From contig JAPWDM010000008.1 in NCBI GenBank assembly GCA_035578155.1, forward strand, positions 5,043,347 to 5,107,346: a stretch of DNA of 64,000 nucleotides, given 5' to 3'. Shown here in pieces: positions 12,831 through 24,792 of this stretch (its first letter is position 1; the number at the start of each line of letters is the position of its first letter). The stretch comes from Brachynemurus nebulosus. Lineage: Eukaryota > Arthropoda > Insecta > Neuroptera > Myrmeleontidae. Made by a program: the position numbers and the translations under genes. The notes beneath the pieces were generated by a model. It ran no database searches, was not told where the DNA came from, and saw nothing but the letters and a program-made list of their open reading frames with translations.

Positions 12831-13552
12831 ACATTAATCAAATATTTCGTAAATGAATACCACTATCACTGATTTTAATTTTTGACAAGTGTGCTCCCAT
12901 TTTTCTGCAACAGATAAAATGTATTCTAATTTTCTAATTAATTTACTGTGATAATAAAATAAGTAATTATTTTCAAATAAAAATAAAGTAATAAATGTTA
13001 ATTATACATACCTCCAATAATAATTAAATAAAATTATTAAATTTAATATTGAACTCAAAAAATAGACGAATTACTCATAAACAATTCGAAAAAAAATGAA
13101 AATTTCTTGATAGAATTTTTTATAATTGTTATTATAGAAATGTTACAAATAATAAATTTCTAAGATAATAGAATATGTTCTATGAACAGTAAATTCGACA
13201 GATATCAGCTAGTAGCACCGTCTACAATTACCAATTTTTTAAATATGTTATGCAGTGTTACTGCACTGCCCTCTGAATTCAGTACCTTAATAACCACCTG
13301 CTAAGAAAAATCCTATAATTTAAGTGAGTGCTCTTCTATATATATAGTGTTATTCTCTATGATTTAACCTCTGATTTGACTATAGATAATATAGCATGAT
13401 TAGACTATAGATAATACAGCAATACAGTCCGTGTATATATTATCTTTGAATTTCAACTTGAAGTTACTTGAAATTGAAAAAATTGAAATTATTTGAATAA
13501 AAAATATTTCAATAATTCACTGTTGAGAGATTTACTTTGTGAAACTCCATTT

Positions 13553-13683
13553 TAAATATTGAAAAATATTTAAAGTTCGATTACTCTGAGGATGACCGAA
13601 AGGTTGAAAACGCGTTCAGTAAAAATAACTTTTAATTCGTGAAATAGACAAAGTAATCGAACTTTAAATATTTTTCAATATTT
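13553..13683. repeat. Long-stem hairpin inside the Harbinger-like element
   Basis: Left arm AAAAATATTTAAAGTTCGAT and following bases are repeated as the exact complement near 13653-13680, giving a stem of about 29 bp around a loop of about 70 bp. Confidence 0.6.
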
Positions 13684-14243
13684 AAAAAATATTTCATATT
13701 TTAAGTGCAAGATGTATTCAGATAATTTAAACAATTTTAATGTGAGGTAAATAAATTCATCTTCTTCAACATTTAGTTTTTCGGAATTATTCCTATAACC
13801 ATTATTATGGCATCATCATTTAATCACATTACCAGATTCTAGCCACGACAGCCACCTATATTTTAAATGTAAGTAGCTGTGATATTATTATGGGCGCAAG
13901 CTAAAAAGAACTTTTTTATCCACATCTGCATTTATCTTTGTCTATCATATTAATCAATAGAAGTTTATTCACTCACTCCTATAAAAACATAATTACTTGG
14001 TTTGGTTAGTAACTATGGAAATAATACAATTTGTGTTCCCCTCACCTCAGTTTCTGGAGGTCTTTTGAGCTTGCACCCATAATACATTATGCGCATGACA
14101 CGCATCACCAAATTTCTTGATGCGTTGTTTTGACGCATCAAATGCAAAAATGAATTTTTGATTTTTCGTTGTGATGCATCTGATGCGTTTTTGAACTTTT
14201 GACTCTGCCTCATGCAAGCAGCGATGCATTTTTGAAGTTAGCC

Positions 14244-15779
14244 ATACACTTATCACACATATACAAGCGCAGGATCAGTGTATGTACATAACATGTGTGG
14301 GGAGTTTTTGTCTACGCTGGTATCACTAGTATAGAGATAGCAACTCTATAACTTTTGTTAAGGTTTCTGTAACTCTATTTTAATTAGTCTATGTAATAAT
14401 AATAATAATAAATATTTAATTGTGTAAAATTAAATGATGTCAAAGTTATTTAAATATCCAATTTTAACCAATGTTTTCTTGGCTAACGACAAATCTCATA
14501 TGAATAGGAATAAGTATATATGTACTGGTTTGTAATTTAAATAAATAAATACAGTCTGTTTGAGAGAACATAAATTTTAATGTCAGAAAATATTATTGCC
14601 AGTGGATTGTTCTTAGAAAATTTTTACATAGTATTCATTGCACTCATAGTTAGACTAACAGCGGACTACGTTTTTCGCGGGCTCGCGGCCATTTTAGCGA
14701 ATTTTTACATTTCTAAAACGAAATTTCAGTTATTACAGCCACTCATATAACAAGACTTGAACTCGGGACTACAATAGAAATTTGTTTTGAGGTTTCAAAA
14801 ATCCGAAAATGATACTAATATATCTTAATTATATTCGCGCGATGACTTTTGAACGAAGCAATCTACATAATTAACGTGTATTAGTTTTTTTTTTTTATCA
14901 GTCCTCTAGCTTGTGACTGCAAATTCCGTTATGACACGTTTTGTAATTAAATTATCTGGCGAAGATACTCTGGCGGACTTACTTTTTAATAAACTGCTGT
15001 TGGCAATACTGACTTTTGTGAACGTAATTCGAATGGAGTATTATGAGATCTAATTCATATGAGAGGAATTGACAAAACTGGTCAGAAAAATGGTAAATAT
15101 AAGGGCTTTCGTTTTTTACCACTGGCGACGTTAATAATCTCAAAATACTGATGTGAAATAGCGAATATAGTAACATAAAACGGATAAAACAGAATGTAAC
15201 TACAGTACTTATTCTCAAATAGAAACACGCCGGGACTGGGGAAGTGAGTGTTTCCATTTGAGAATCACCAATGTCGGTTGATGATATTTAATAATACGGA
15301 AATACATAGAAATTACATATGTATGAAATAAACTCTTATAGTTTAAATTAGTTTATACGGCGAATATCCAATGGTACTGACTCCGATTTTACATAGTGAC
15401 GTCAGCGTATTATATAATACGCAATATAAATGACGCGACGCAAAATAAAAATTGTTTTTATTTTAAAAACGATCGAAAAACCCACTTTATAACTGAGTTG
15501 AAAATTGAAAAAGATTCCAGAAGATTCTATTCAAAAGCTAACAAAGATAATATAGAAGCTCGCGTTTCCATTTGAGAGTATTCTATTTAAGAATAAGTAC
15601 TGTACCGCTTTCGTATCGTACGAACACGAGTGCCATCTTTGATTTGAACATTTTTTTTAATACACTGAGTTTGGACTCGTTGTCTAATCTTCATAATAAA
15701 GAGCATTAAATTAATAAAATTTTGGAATTGTTATTATTATGAAAGAAGCGTGTTTAGCTATAGTACTAGCGTTTGCAAC
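14244..15779. repeat. Intergenic DNA with two dispersed-repeat copies
   Basis: 14777-15010 matches 10240-10348 joined to 10720-10805 and supplies the empty site for the TIR element there. 15040-15355 matches 37030-37200 and 37560-38150, and in part, inverted, 58700-58800. The palindromic phrase around TTTCCATTTGAGAATCACC belongs to this family. No gene was recognised. Confidence 0.6.
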
Positions 15780-16623
15780 ACCGGAAAGAAGTTAGCGCCG
15801 AAAGTTGAAAAATCTTTTTGTTAATAATAAACAAATATTTTACTTCGCAAAAATACCACTTTTATTTTGTATAAAATAAAAGTGGTATTTTTGCGAAGTA
15901 AAATATTTGTTTATTATTTACAAATATGGAATACCATAAAGTAACGCTCAAATCTATTAATCTTTTTTTTTATATATGGTTAAATTGCTTCTTTGAAATC
16001 AGTAATTGCTCCACCTAAAACTTAATTATTTATTTAGTTATTTGTAAAGAAAAAAATTTTTTTTTCCATTATTTAAGTTATCAAAATCTCCCAAAATAAT
16101 ACTTTTTTATATAATTTCTTTACGTCAATAAATTGCTCCCAGTTTGCTCTATTTAATTTAAAAGCTAAATCTTAATTTTTTTGAATAATTATTAAAATAT
16201 TTTGTTTTTTTTATAATGTTATTTAACTTGTCAAAATTCAATTATCCTTAAATATATGTAAACGACTTAAAGGTATAATGGATTGCCTATACGTTTTAAT
16301 AATACATAACCTAATTCATAATATTTTTTATTTTAATATATTTTAATTATTATTCAGAGAAATTAATAACTAACTTTTAAATTAGATGGAGCAAATTGGG
16401 AGCAATTTTTTGATATAAAGTAATTGTATAAAAATGCATTATTTGGCAAGATTTTGATAATAGAAATGGTCAAACAAAAAAGTTTTTTTGTTTGTAAATA
16501 ACTAATTAAGTAATTAAGTTCCAGGTAGAGCAATTACTGATTCCAAAGGAGCAATTTGGGAGCAATTTAGCCATATAAAAAACAGAAAGATTTTCCAACT
16601 TTCGGTGCCAACTTCTTTCCGGT
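15780..16623. mobile_element. Mutator-like foldback element, copy 1
   Basis: Ends ACCGGAAAGAAGTTAGCGCC and the complement of ACCGGAAAGAAGTTGGCACC. Exact 9-bp flanking duplication GTTTGCAAC (15771-15779 and 16624-16632). Most of the two halves are inverted copies of each other (TTGCTCC/GGAGCAA phrases), so the element is a foldback. Nine-bp TSD and long TIRs fit Mutator-like elements. It has no transposase. A second copy lies at 32298-33000. Confidence 0.75.
15823..15918. repeat. 96-bp perfect palindrome nested in the foldback element
   Basis: Two 46-bp arms (starting AATAATAAACAAATATTTTA) surround a GTAT centre with no mismatches seen. The copy at 32298-33000 lacks it, so it is a later insertion of about 140 bp including flanks. 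Confidence 0.8.
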
Positions 16624-16773
16624 GTTTGCAACTCAAAACAAGAAAACAAAAAAGAAAAAACGTTATGTTCGTAATGTTTTTTCTAGCTTAGCCATACATA
16701 TACGCATGTATTCACATACGGTACATATCGTACATTTTGTACATAATGCCGTACATACTAATCAACTAATAAA

Positions 16774-19125
16774 ACATATCGCGAGCTTAGTGTAACACTG
16801 TTCCATGTCGCCTTTTTAAAATCTCGAGAAAAATGAGTTTGAAGTTTTGACATATTTTAAAATGTAATTTATACAATATGGATTAATTTTAAGTAATGAA
16901 ATTGTACTATATACATCTAATAATTAATAAATTGAAGCGGAAAATGAAAATAGTTGAAAAATTTTCTTGGAAAATGAAAATAAAAAAAACATAGCACTTT
17001 GGTATAACGTGATTCATTAGAAAAAATTATCAATTTTAACATAGAACTTTGATACATAATATAAAGTATAAATTTTTCTTACAAAAATAAATAAATATGT
17101 AAATATTCTTAAAAATAAATCGTCTTTACTTGGTTTAGACTTATTATCATTATTCTCTGTATTTTCCATTTTTGTTAAGTATTTATTGTGGCAATCTATC
17201 GTCAACACTAACATGTAACTAACAAGTAAAGGTTCCGAGGCCGAACCTATCTCGATTTTGATGAAACTTAAATAATATGTAGAACACTAAAAACTAAAGG
17301 ACACGTATTTTTTTTTATCTGCGGAAAAGGGGTTTGAAGGGACGAAATCGCCCTTCAAAAATTGGGGTAAGAACTTATTTTTATAAATATCTCGAAAACA
17401 GTAAGAGGCAAAGCAAAAATTTAAATTGGCGATATTGCTCTTTTTTAAAAAGCTATCTATTGATATGCAATTTGTTCAATTTACATCAACAGGGGTGGTT
17501 GGGGGTTAATTTTGCAAAAAGGGGGTGAAAATTAAACAATATAAAAATTTTGTTTACAGATTTGAAATCTACGTCAAAAAATCTAATTGACCTGTTTTTG
17601 CTCAATGTCCTAATATTAAGTCTAGGGGTAGTTAACTAGGGGGTGACTGTGTCGAATAGTCGTACTACTTGGGTAGTTTAAGAAGTTTTTCTTCATGGAA
17701 AATAGTTTAAGATATTTAGAATAACGTAAAAATGAAATTTTCGATTTCAAAATTCAGTTTGAGCAACATTGGAGAGGGGGTGAGTCACCTTCTTAAATTA
17801 TATAAGTACTAGTTTACTAACACTCATTTTTACTATTAACACACTGACAGTGGGTAATAATGTCACAATAAGTGGTTCTGAAGTTGGATTATCGTATGTA
17901 AGGTTTTTATAAGGTTTGTTTTTTAATGGACATTATAGTTTTCGTTATCGAAAATTATCGATACCAAAAGTAACGATATTTTGAAAATGAATGGAAACCT
18001 AATAAAAACCTTACATACGATAGTCCAACTTCAGAACCACTTATTGTGACATTAGTACTCACTGTCAGTGTGTTAATAGTAAAAATGAGTGTATGTAAAC
18101 TAGTATGTAATTTAAGAGGGTGATTCACCCCCTCTCCAGTGAATTTTGAAACCGAGAATTTCATTTCTACATTATTCTAATTGTCTTAAACTATTTTCTA
18201 TGAAGAAGAACTTCTTGAACTACCCAAGTAGTACAACTATTCGACACAGTCATCCCCTTGTTAACTACCCCTAGACTAAATATTAGGACATTGAGCAAAA
18301 CGAGTCAATTAGATTTTTTGACGTAGATTTCAAATTTGTAAACAAAATTTTTACATTGTTTATTTTTCACCCCCTTTTTGCAAAATTAACCCCCAACCAC
18401 CCCTGCTGATGTAAATTGAACAAATTGCATATCAATAGATAGCTCTTTAAAAAAGAGCAATATCGTCAGTTTAAACTGTTGCTCGATCTTTTACTGTTTT
18501 CGAGATATTTGTAAAATTAAATTTTTACCCCAATTTTTGAAGGGCGATTTCATCCCTTCAAACCGTTTTTCCGCAGATAAAAAAAATACGTGTTCCTTAG
18601 TTTTTAGCGTTCTACAAGTTTGTGGAACTTGCAGAACACTAAAAACTCTTGTTCTAAGTTTCATCAAAATCGATAGGTCCGGCCTCGGGACCTTTACTTG
18701 TAACTGACAATAATAAAAAAAACAACATATTATGGACGTTATGGACACCCAACACAACCAACACAATATTTGTTGTATATGTTGTATTTAATAATTTAAT
18801 AATAATATGTATAAAACTTCCAAAAAAGCAGATATAGACAAATTACAGTATATCAAAATACTATGTGAAACAATTAACAAATTAAACGAAAAAATAATTT
18901 AGAACATCCAAGTTCTATGTGAAACATAGAACTTTTAATAAAATTATTTGTACTTTTAGCAGATGGAACTTTGATGTTTTGTTGATTTCTACCGTACTTT
19001 AAGGAATTTTGATTAAATTTAAATTTATATAGGTAGACAATAAAGTGGAGAACGCAAATATGTGAAAAAGTGCAAATCTCAAAAAAGTCGACATAGTACA
19101 GTGTTACACTAAGCTCGCGATATGT
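16774..19125. mobile_element. Large palindromic foldback element (2.35 kb) with nested inner palindrome
   Basis: The outer ends are a perfect 28-bp inverted repeat (CGCGAGCTTAGTGTAACACT core; 16774-16801 and 19098-19125). Inside, about 17210-17925 and 17960-18710 form a second, longer inverted repeat with arms of about 700 bp at high identity (landmark GTAAAGGTTCCGAGGCCG against its complement with one change near 18700). No transposase is encoded; the ORFs here are arm translations. It may be two nested elements; no clear target duplication was found. Confidence 0.7.
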
Positions 19126-19472
19126 AGCATTGTACAGCTTACTTTTCCATGATGTACATCATGTACATGATGTACATATTATACGTTCTACATACCCTAC
19201 CTACCCTACTCCTACATACAATCGATTTGTATTTATCTCGGCTGGTACCGCTGGTTAATGTTCTTAAAATTAAGAGTAAGGCACTTTGGCTAGATGCGGT
19301 ACGAATAGGCCCAAATGCTTTTAGAATATTTTTGTAACTTCAGTCAAGTACCCTATTCAGTAATTTTAAGTTTTTTTAACATAACCTAAATTTAATGTCC
19401 TTTATAAAGGGCACCAGTACTGAAGAGGTTAAGATTTCACTTTTTTATACGTAGGCTTGATCTGTTTCATCT
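19126..19472. other. Intergenic DNA upstream of ZF gene D
   Basis: Contains short ATGTACATCATG-type palindromic words (19150-19185). No coding feature was recognised. Confidence 0.4.
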
Positions 19473-19531
19473 GTGGTTCTGTGCGATTCACTGACGATGT
19501 TCACCATGTTCACGAAAAATAAACTGTGATA
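19473..19531 (+). promoter_or_regulatory. Distal half of ZF gene D leader, displaced by a transposon
   Basis: Matches 10887-10940 upstream of ZF gene C (GTTCACGAAAAATAAACTGT core). In C it runs directly into TATAAACATCATTTAATTC; in D that continuation lies 774 bp further on, after the element at 19532-20305. Confidence 0.6.
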
Positions 19532-20305
19532 AGCCTGTATTACACTTGGCGAGTTTGCTCGCTATTCGCTGGCGAATTTGCTCGCTGCTAGTAAACTCGC
19601 TTAGTGTAATATTCTTGACTAGTTACTCGCTAGATACTCGCTACTCGCTTTTCTAAAGCGAGTAAAGTTGAAGACCATTCTATTTTACTCGCTACTCGCT
19701 TCGTATTTTCACCCGCTGGCTAGTGAAATCGCTTTGTGGAATATATTTAACAAGTAAAATCGCTATATTTGACAGTTCTTTCAAAATGTCAACAGAGACT
19801 ATTTGTGCAGGATGTGTAATTCCATCGTTATTATTATTATTTTTACGTAAAAATTTGCAGGAAAAAAAATGCGATAGGTAGATAAAAAATTGGGTGATAA
19901 GACAAAAAAAAAAATGGTGTTTTATGTTCCATAGCGTAGTATTTGCGTAAAAAGAGTTCATAAATTAAAAAAAATTAAAATGTCAGTTTTATTTCCACTT
20001 CAAATTTTTAATAAGTTAAAGGAAATAAAAACATAGTAAATTATATAACATATATAAATACTACAGTAATGAAAATTTTTTAATAAAAATAAGTTTGTAG
20101 GTAGTAATAATAACAAGCAAGAGAGGGAAAAAAACAAAACATAAAATATTTGCTCAGTTAAATATGAATAACAACAACACATGTTAGCAAATTTACTAGC
20201 TATGTGTGTAATCGGTATTCATAGAGCGAGTCGATACGTTTGCACTCGCTAGCGAATTTACTCGCTATTCACTAGCGAGTAAACTCGCCAAGTGTAATCC
20301 AGGCT
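19532..20305. mobile_element. Harbinger-like MITE inserted in the 5-prime region of ZF gene D
   Basis: The TIRs are about 33 bp and nearly identical: left AGCCTGTATTACACTTGGCG, right the complement of AGCCTGGATTACACTTGGCG. ATA duplication at 19529-19531 and 20306-20308. The empty site is preserved upstream of ZF gene C (about 10937-10944). Multiple ACTCGCT/AGCGAGT words lie at both ends. The 3-bp TSD suggests PIF/Harbinger. It is non-coding: no transposase or MADF domain seen. Confidence 0.8.
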
Positions 20306-20391
20306 ATATAAACATCATTTAATTCATTTGTAGACTTGTAGTTCAGAGGCTTTAGATAGTATAACTTGTGTAATTTGTGTATAATAAAACC
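20306..20391 (+). promoter_or_regulatory. Proximal leader of ZF gene D
   Basis: Almost identical to 10937-11036 of gene C up to the start codon. It follows the inserted MITE directly, so transcription of D may now start within or be influenced by that element. Confidence 0.5.
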
Positions 20392-20754
20392 ATGAATAAA
20401 ACAGAAAAATTTAAAATGAAGAAATCGGTCCACGAAAGTTTTTATACATTTAAAATTAAAGTGGAGAAAGATGAAGTGAATGAACCGGCCCATGAAACTG
20501 ATCGGACAACATGTGAAATTAAAGTGAAGAAAGATGAAACCGGTGTATCAGCCTGTCAAATGAATCCTAAATTTGAAATTAAAGTTGAAAAAGATAAAGT
20601 AACTGAACCAGTTCATAAAACTGACTTTTCATCTGATATTAAAATGGGGAAAGATGAAGTGAATGAGATGAGACCAACTCAGTTATCACAAGAAAATAAC
20701 AGTTTAACAGATCAAAAAAACGTTGCGAGCTTACAAGAGCAAAATATAAAACTG
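20392..20754 (+). CDS. ZF gene D, exon 1: I-K-V-E repeat exon
   Basis: 121 codons from ATG 20392 (M-N-K-T-E-K-F-K-M-K-K-S-V) to CTG|GTAAGT, phase 0, 74-bp intron. Four repeats are present: I-K-V-E-K-D-E and I-K-V-E-K-D-K are intact, while I-K-V-K-K-D-E and I-K-M-G-K-D-E have lost the consensus glutamate. The shared end L-Q-E-Q-N-I-K-L precedes the intron. In-frame upstream GTG is not a plausible eukaryotic start, so the ATG is chosen. Confidence 0.83.
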
Positions 20755-20828
20755 GTAAGTACTAGATCTAGATTATAAATTTCAGAATTATGTAAAAATT
20801 TTAATCAAAATACTTTTTAAAATTTTAG

Positions 20829-21794
20829 GAGTTGAGTAAATCTTGGCTGGATTTAAATAGTTTACATACGGAAATCAAAATTGAAGAAGATGAAGTAGAT
20901 GAAGATCATTCAACAGATTTAACAGAACTTAAAATTGCATGTGTTGGCAAAAAACTATTTCAGTGTGAAATATGTAATAAAACATTTACTACTTTAAACA
21001 CTTTAAAAACACATGAAAGAATTCACAGTGGTGAAAAACCATACGAATGTAACATATGTACTAAAACATTTAATCAGTCAAGTAGTTTAAATAGACATGA
21101 AAGAATTCACAGTGGTAAAAAACCATACGAATGTAAAATATGTTTCAAAACATTTACTACATCAGGTAATTTAAAATTACATGAAAGAATTCATAGTGGT
21201 GAACAACCTTATAAATGTAACATATGTTCTAAAACATTTAATCAGTTCAGTAATTTAAAAATACATAATAGAATTCATAGTGGTGAAAAACATTTTGAAT
21301 GCAATATATGTTCTAAAACATTTAGTCAGTCAGGTAGTTTAAGAATACATGAAATAATTCACAGTGGAGAAAAACCTTATCGGTGTAATATATGTACTAA
21401 AACATTTACTACGTCATATTATTTAAAAACACATGAAAGAGTTCACAGTGGTGAAAAACCGTATCAGTGTAATATATGTACTAAAACGTTTACTACTTCA
21501 GGTAGTTTAAAAACACATGAAAGACTACATACGAGTAAAAAACTGTATGAATGTAATTTGTGTTCGAAAAGATTTATTGATTTAAATTATTTAAAAATGC
21601 ATGAAAGAGTTCACGGTGACGAAAGACCATACGAGTGTAATTTATGTTTTAAAACATTTAGACAGTCTAGTACTTTAAAAGCACATGAACGAATTCATAG
21701 TGGTGAAAAGCCGTATGAATGTAACATATGTTCGAAAACATTTAATCAATTAAGTAATTTAAAAACACATCAAAAGAAAACGCATATCGGATAA
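20829..21794 (+). CDS. ZF gene D, exon 2: ten C2H2 fingers
   Basis: Starts after TTTTAG at 20828: E-L-S-K-S-W-L-D-L-N-S-L-H-T-E-I-K-I-E-E-D leader, then K-K-L-F-Q-C and ten C2H2 fingers, all with both cysteines and both histidines. Nine use H-x3-H; the last uses H-Q-K-K-T-H (H-x4-H) and ends I-G-stop, like a natural C-terminus. Linkers are mainly HSGEKP, with degenerate HTSKKL and HGDERP between fingers 7-9, perhaps marking separate DNA-contact blocks. Helices at positions -1/3/6 vary (for example Q/S/R, T/N/L, Q/N/I). It is the best-preserved two-exon member and the reference for the family. Expected role: nuclear sequence-specific DNA binding; target unknown. Confidence 0.88.
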   Translation, partial: ELSKSWLDLNSLHTEIKIEEDEVDEDHSTDLTELKIACVGKKLFQCEICNKTFTTLNTLKTHERIHSGEKPYECNICTKTFNQSSSLNRHERIHSGKKPYECKICFKTFTTSGNLKLHERIHSGEQPYKCNICSKTFNQFSNLKIHNRIHSGEKHFECNICSKTFSQSGSLRIHEIIHSGEKPYRCNICTKTFTTSYYLKTHERVHSGEKPYQCNICTKTFTTSGSLKTHERLHTSKKLYECNLCSKRFIDLNYLKMHERVHGDERPYECNLCFKTFRQSSTLKAHERIHSGEKPYECNICSKTFNQLSNLKTHQKKTHIG

Positions 21795-24792
21795 AAATCA
21801 CATGAATGCAATATAGATTAAAAATTATGTGAACAACAATATTTGTTTGATAAATATATATTTATTATCAGGTATCGGATTTCTTTCCGATCAGACAGTT
21901 TCGTCTTTAGCATATGCAGGTATACATATTGCACTCAATGTGACTAAAAGTTCAAAATATTTTCATAAAAACAACGTACATAAGTTACATACACACACAT
22001 ACATATGTATATCAAAATATTATTTATACGTATTTTATGTAAACATCCTTTTTTTCTTTTTTTTATTACCTACACAATTGAAAAGTGCCACTGTAATTTC
22101 AATTGACTATCAAAAGTATTTTTGTTTATATTATGTATGTGATTTATGTGACATGTCATTTAAACTAAATAAATTCATAGCATACTCCACTTTATGCGCA
22201 ATATGTTTATGAACAAAATTTAAAAAAAAAATTAAGTCTATCTTTTCTAAAACTTGAGATACGATTTTCCTTGTTGGGAAAAACATAACTTTTGGGAAAC
22301 AGTAAAAAACAAAAATGATAACAAAAGAAGCGGTTTACTCACTGTTTATTAAAACGTCTACAAAGGCATACAAATAAAAGAACATTATCTTAGTGCATAC
22401 TAAACTCATTTACACACCAAAATTAAATATTACTGAGAAAATCGCGAGGGGGGGGCGAGCGCTGTCTGCAAAGGAGCAGCAACTTGGCTGTGCCGCGGCT
22501 CACAAATAGATATTTTTCTACTTGAAAAAAAAATTTTTTGGCCATATTTTATATATCACCGTGTTTGTAGAGAACCACAGAACAAAATAAAAACAAAAAA
22601 CGAAATTCCAAAAAAATTAGTTTATTAGCCGTTTCTGGCGTGAACTCCCTCCTTAAGTAGCGACACTAGTGATGATACTGTTGAAATATAAAACGTCATA
22701 GCCCGTTTCTGCTTACGTGGATTTTAGCTAAAACAATATTTTTTTAATTAAATTTTTTTAAATCAAATAATGATAGTTAAGATGAATTAGTATAATAAAT
22801 TGCTGTCTTTTATTATAAATTTTCATTAAAATTTGTTTTAATTGCTTTTCTTTGATACTGTCAAATACATATCGTAGTTTGGGGTGAATCGGAACGATTT
22901 TCAACTTTGTCATCGATTTTCATACTTTTTTCAATTTACTAGACGATACAAAATAGATTGATATTGTTTCCGGTGATTTATTTTTCATATTTACCATTTG
23001 AAAAATCCACTTTCGTTTTTATTTAGCTAAAAAATTAAAAAAAGTTAGGCGTTTCCATTCACCCCGCACTTCGGGGGGGGGGGGTATCGGGGAACGAATG
23101 AGGGGTCAATAGGAATTTTGAACATGGCTGTCCAGTTTTTCTATAAAATGGTAGCAATAGCTGATAAATTAATTTTACTGGTAGGAGAATGAAAAAAAAA
23201 AAAAAAAAAAAAAATATGCATATATCTTAAACTTAACCTCTTCGATACAATCGTTCGACAAATAAAAAACCATTTGTACGTATGTGTCACGCATATATTA
23301 CAATATATTTAACACATTTTGTTGGTACTAACCTATCTCATGTACGTTATGTATACTAATGTATCTTTGTACACGTCTCACTTTTATTCGAAGTTTGTAA
23401 TAAATTTATTTCTACATATTTTATTGTTAACAAGCCTTCTAGAATACTCTTAAAATTATGCGATATTAAACATCTTAAACAAAACATCTAGTGTATTAAA
23501 ATAAATATAAACTTATTTACATTCCATATTTAACACATTTTTTCAATTGAACAAAAATATAAGTAACATATACGTACTAATTTTGAATTATAATGATCTA
23601 AATATTCGTAAAATTTTGGTTAGCCCTGGTACGTCATTCCAGAGTGGTTCCCATTCTGACTCTAGCGTTCCTATTGATCTGATACACGTTCCTATTCATG
23701 CTGCATGCGTTCCGATTGCCCCTGTTTTCGTTCCCAGTGATCCCTAATTTTGGTCCTATTCACCCCAATTAGTAATTTGGACAAATATGCAAAATGTCTG
23801 TAAACAATTGGCATAATTTTACATATTTTGAATAAATAAAGGATCCAGTTTTTTAGATTTACCACCCTTTTGAACATAAACACAGTTTAAGCAAATTACG
23901 AAGCAACTTTTGATAACCTAATTTTTGTGCCATTTTACTACTGATTTTTGACATTTAATTTTTTCATAATTTTATTAGTTTTAACATTAATTAAATTTAT
24001 TTTATATTATTTATTAATTTTAATTCATGTAGGAATCAAATACAGCCGTCTTTAAGATAAAAACTAAAAAATTACAGTAATTAAAAGAAATTATTTGTTT
24101 TGTTCATATTCGTACCCAAATTCCTATACACCTCGTTCGACCGGTATATGTAGTATACATATAATGCTAGCAACGTATCTAGCCTATGAGAGGAATTGGT
24201 CGCCAACAAAGAGAGACAGACAATACAAAAATAGTGTACCATTTTGGTTCTGTGCATGTCTAGCGGTTCACATGAAAAATAATAAATAAACTCATTCATA
24301 TTTTTAATATTTTATTGTTTGAATTTTTAACTCACGAATGACAATTTTATTTACTTAAATAATAAATAAACACATTTATCGCTTATTAAAATTTACTTTG
24401 TAATTTATACTCGTACTTGATAATGAAAACCTAAGTGGCTAAAATGGGAAGTGACAATGGAAATAGGTACACTAAATAGAAAGAGAGAGTGATATCGTCT
24501 GCACCCTAATGTTTGCGACCAAAAATGCAAATTGCTAGCAATATAGGTATACTACACATATGGTCAAATACCCCATAGAATTCTTCAAATATTTGTATGG
24601 GATATTTAGCAAACTGCAGTTGGCTACACTAACTTGTTTTTGTTTACGTGTTCGGTGTTGTTGATGTTGTTGACCTTGTTGACTGTTCTGTCATTTTAAC
24701 AAAAAAAAAATTGGCCGTCACCTTCAAGCTTCTTTGTAAGGATTGTAAGCATAGTGTTACATGTTTTTCGTATAATAAAACACAAATTTCAA
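21795..24792. other. Intergenic DNA between ZF genes D and E
   Basis: About 3 kb without a credible gene. It holds the dispersed repeat 22655-22868, a G10 run near 23073, an A-tract near 23193-23214 and many short palindromic words. The 127-residue frame at 21829-22212 is hydrophobic and low complexity and has no recognisable domain. Confidence 0.5.
22655..22868. repeat. Dispersed repeat, copy 1 (pair with 33970-34190)
   Basis: Shared with 33970-34190 at high identity, including GTTTCTGCTTACGTGGATTT and the following roughly 130 bp down to TTTGATACTGTCAAATAC. The boundaries are approximate. Confidence 0.75.

Larger units (their letters stand above)
12327..14243. mobile_element. Harbinger-like non-autonomous element
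   Basis: The ends are inverted repeats: left GGGTAACTTCAAAAATGCA, right the complement of GGCTAACTTCAAAAATGCA. Flanking ATA at 12324-12326 and 14244-14246 forms a 3-bp duplication. GATGCG/TGATGC words are clustered at both ends as subterminal repeats. It carries an internal dispersed repeat (12479-12830, second copy at 29483-29823) and a long hairpin near 13553-13683 with arms of about 29 bp. ORFs on the minus strand at the right end are composed of the GATGCG repeats and are not credible genes. Confidence 0.65.

Noticed and set aside
14013..14256. Two overlapping minus-strand frames of 66 and 69 residues
   Set aside because: Composed of the GATGCG subterminal repeats of the Harbinger-like element at 12327-14243.
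17334..18766. Several 60-90-residue frames in both orientations
   Set aside because: They are translations of the arms of the 16774-19125 palindrome, without conserved codon pattern or domain.
19692..20182. Minus-strand frames inside the element at 19532-20305
   Set aside because: Low-complexity hydrophobic or asparagine-rich, no transposase or MADF motif; considered chance frames.
21829..22212. 127-residue frame downstream of gene D
   Set aside because: Hydrophobic, AT-driven composition, no recognisable domain, no splice or promoter support.
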